Source: DATJHM01 sp035493895 (GTDB lineage: Bacteria > Chloroflexota > Ktedonobacteria > Ktedonobacterales > Ktedonobacteraceae). From it: a stretch of 7,989 nucleotides of DNA. The notes under the pieces are model-generated. The model saw only the letters and a list, made by a program, of their open reading frames with translations, searched no databases and had not been told where the DNA came from. This document shows, one piece after another, positions 6,499-7,989 of this stretch (position 1 is the first letter of the stretch; every line of letters starts with the position of its first letter). The stretch is from the NCBI GenBank assembly GCA_035493895.1, contig DATJHM010000158.1, positions 1-7,989 on the forward strand. The letters are read 5' to 3'. Both the position numbers and the translations under genes were made by a program.

Positions 6499-7290
6499 TC
6501 AGCGCTCAACCTGCTTTCCCGTCAATAAAGCCGCAACCTCGGCAGACGAGAGATGACGCCATTTACCAGCGGGAAGGCCGCGCAGCGTGAGTGAGCCAAC
6601 AGCAACACGTTGGAGTTGTAACACCTGATGGCCAACCGCCAATAGCATACGACGTACCTGGCGTTTATGGCCCTCTTGAATCGTCAGCGCGACTACGCTA
6701 TTTTGACCCATCTGCCGCAAGACCTCCACACGCGCAGGAGCCGTTCGGTGTTTACGGCCATCATCTTCCGTGATCTGTACGCCGCGACAGAGAGCCTGCA
6801 CTTCCGCGTCCGAAAGCACGCCCCGCACCAGCGCCTCGTACTGCTTTTCCGTGGCATACCGAGGATGCGAAAGGTGGAGAGCAAATTCGCCATCATTTGT
6901 TAAGAGCAATAAACCGCTGGTATCACGGTCCAGACGGCCAACTGGATAGACGCGTAAGCCCCGCAGATCAGCAGGCAAAAGATCCAGCACCGTCGGACGC
7001 CCTTCAGGATCGTGCGCGGTCGTCACATAACCGGCTGGTTTGTGGAGAAGCAGATAGACCTGCTCTGTTGTGCTCTGTATCAAGCGGCCATCGACAAGAA
7101 TACGATCGTGCAAAGGATCGACACGCGTACCCTGGGCAGTGATCATTGTCCCATTCACCTGCACACGACCAGCCGCGATCAGCTCCTCAGCATGCCTGCG
7201 AGAAGCGACGCCCGCATGTGCCAGAAAGCGCGCCAATCGCTCACCGGAGGGAGCAGTCTCTTGCTGATCATATTCCTGCTTCTCGTTCAT
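6499..7290 (-). CDS. rluB: 23S/16S rRNA pseudouridine synthase, RsuA/RluB/RluE/RluF family
   Basis: It isomerises a uridine in ribosomal RNA to pseudouridine. From ATG 7290 it has 263 residues. The frame is open 42 codons further, but that part reads as the preceding gene in another frame. ATG 7290 overlaps the preceding stop as ATGA and has a GGGGAAAAGAG purine-rich site before it. Residues about 15-62 are the S4 RNA-binding domain (RLARFLAHAGVASRRHAEEL, G-x-V-x-V-N-G). The catalytic domain follows, with LHKPAGYVTT (82-91) and GRLDRDTSGLLLLTNDGE (118-135), where D121 is the expected nucleophile. EGHKRQVRRM (206-215) and a final L-x-x-L-x-x-G-x-W-R-x-L are also typical. Family members closest to chromosome-segregation and cmk genes in Gram-positive-like bacteria are RluB, hence the symbol. 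RsuA or RluF specificity is possible. Confidence 0.9.
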   Translation of the reverse strand: MNEKQEYDQQETAPSGERLARFLAHAGVASRRHAEELIAAGRVQVNGTMITAQGTRVDPLHDRILVDGRLIQSTTEQVYLLLHKPAGYVTTAHDPEGRPTVLDLLPADLRGLRVYPVGRLDRDTSGLLLLTNDGEFALHLSHPRYATEKQYEALVRGVLSDAEVQALCRGVQITEDDGRKHRTAPARVEVLRQMGQNSVVALTIQEGHKRQVRRMLLAVGHQVLQLQRVAVGSLTLRGLPAGKWRHLSSAEVAALLTGKQVER

Positions 7291-7547
7291 AGTTCTCTTT
7301 TCCCCAGAATACAGTGTGCACAGCGCTTTTCGCGGCACGTTTGCTGATAAATATGCTGTAATCCTTGCTGCTGACAACTTCCCTGAGGCAGGGCCGATAG
7401 GCGCAATTGCTGGCACATCAGACGCGTAACGCGATTTTCCGAGAGACCAGGATGCGCCAGATAGAGGCGCAGAGCCAGCTCAGACAAAAAGGTATCGCGC
7501 TCGATAAGGCCAATCGCAGCGGCAAAGGGCAATACAACATTTACCAT
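7287..7547 (-). pseudogene. C-terminal remnant of a DUF2851 protein
   Basis: 86 codons ending in a TGA that overlaps the rluB start (ATGA). The sequence starts MVNVVLPFAAAIG, continues with SENRVTRLMCQQL and QQQGLQHIYQQTC, and ends CREKRCAHCILG. From memory this is the C-terminal part of DUF2851, whose full-length members are about 400 residues or more and end in a basic CxxxxCxxC-type motif. About four fifths of the protein is missing. An in-frame TAA stands four codons upstream of the ATG, and the preceding DNA holds a terminator and another gene. The cysteine cluster is intact and the frame is unbroken, so it might still be translated to couple ribosomes into rluB. A genuine small Cys-containing protein is the alternative. 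The ribosome site is weak (GTAGG directly before ATG). Confidence 0.65.
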
Positions 7548-7620
7548 CCTACTCAGTTACTTATTGGAGCTTTGTTTTAGGTGAACTAAATGCCATACTG
7601 CAATCCTGCTAGAAGTATTA

Positions 7621-7650
7621 AAAAAGGGGAGAGAGGTTCGACCTCTCCCC
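7621..7650 (-). terminator. Intrinsic terminator of the 92-aa gene
   Basis: On the minus strand the stem GGGGAG-AGGT / ACCT-CTCCCC has ten pairs, a 3-base loop and a two-base bulge, and is followed directly by TTTTT (7625-7621). It lies 19 bases after the stop of the gene at 7669-7947. It therefore isolates that gene from the DUF2851 remnant and rluB, whose promoter must lie in 7548-7620. TTGCAG and TAAAAC about 18 bases apart there are a weak candidate. Confidence 0.85.
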
Positions 7651-7668
7651 TCTTGTTCTTTGGCCTGC

Positions 7669-7947
7669 TTACGCTACCAGACTATACGCTGACACGCTAA
7701 ATGTCAACCGTCGCGGATCTTTTGCTGTATGGAATTGTGCATATATTACAAATCGATTGATAGGCTTGTATGACACCTGGCCGCCCACGATACGACGCTC
7801 GTAAAACTGCTCTACACTTAAATGCTTGATATCAGTTAAACTTTTGCCCCACTGTCTTTCTATGATATCCTTGACCTTGCTTGCGAGGAGCGTATCAAGA
7901 TCATCGATATTTGCCGTCGTATTGTCGCTTATCTTTTCTGATTGCAT
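7669..7947 (-). CDS. Unrecognised 92-residue protein
   Basis: I do not recognise this protein. It starts MQSEKISDNTTANIDDLDTL at ATG 7947 with GGAG (7955-7958) at good spacing, and it has its own intrinsic terminator, so it is very likely a real monocistronic gene. No signal peptide or membrane segment is visible. The first 20 residues are polar and probably disordered. Residues about 17-36 (LDTLLASKVKDIIERQWGKS) look like an amphipathic helix. The second half alternates hydrophobic and polar residues (GGQVSYKPINRFVIYAQF, RRLTFSVSAYSLV), suggesting a small beta-sheet, perhaps an alpha+beta fold. It contains no cysteine or histidine cluster. Neighbouring genes give no hint of function. Confidence 0.75.
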   Translation of the reverse strand: MQSEKISDNTTANIDDLDTLLASKVKDIIERQWGKSLTDIKHLSVEQFYERRIVGGQVSYKPINRFVIYAQFHTAKDPRRLTFSVSAYSLVA

Positions 7948-7989
7948 TCTCTATTCTCCGCTTCTCTATAGACAAATAACGATCATACT

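Noticed and set aside
7291..7416. N-terminal extension of the pseudouridine synthase by 42 codons
   Set aside because: The extension is the out-of-frame shadow of the DUF2851 remnant, and the S4 domain begins only after ATG 7290.

Overview
The window looks like Ktedonobacterial (Chloroflexota) chromosome. This is judged from the balanced GC, an rluB-like / cmk / plsC cluster, a DUF2630 protein, a DUF2851 remnant, and an IS200/IS605-type element carrying what looks like a HEARO/IscB-class omega-RNA, a class I recall as abundant in Ktedonobacter racemifer. The taxon call is an inference, not a database result.

Left half, plus strand: the C-terminal end of an integral membrane protein (2-166, perhaps VIT1/CCC1-like) is followed by a short intergenic region with a hairpin and a consensus -10 box. 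Then comes a very large fusion protein (350-4042): ImmA/IrrE-type zinc peptidase, UvrD/PcrA superfamily 1A helicase, and an AddB/Cas4-like iron-sulfur nuclease fold whose catalytic residues appear lost. A small DUF2630 gene (4121-4363) and a perfect 11-bp hairpin close this side.

Right half, minus strand, read from right to left: an unrecognised 92-aa gene (7669-7947) with a clear intrinsic terminator; an 86-codon C-terminal remnant of a DUF2851 protein that overlaps the next start codon by ATGA; an RsuA/RluB-type pseudouridine synthase; a 580-base gene-free stretch; then cytidylate kinase (cmk) and a 1-acylglycerol-3-phosphate acyltransferase (plsC), again coupled by an ATGA overlap. The last three proteins are housekeeping: rRNA modification, CMP/dCMP phosphorylation, and phosphatidic acid synthesis.

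The gene-free stretch (about 5917-6498) is the most interesting part. On the minus strand it has an extended -10 promoter, then about 350 bases of densely base-paired RNA with GAAA and UUCG tetraloop hairpins, then a long imperfect hairpin of the kind found at IS200/IS605 right ends, directly against ATGATG upstream of cmk. No IscB or TnpB reading frame is present. I read this as a stand-alone omega-RNA element inserted between rluB and cmk. The RNA-class assignment rests on remembered sequence character and needs a covariance-model search.
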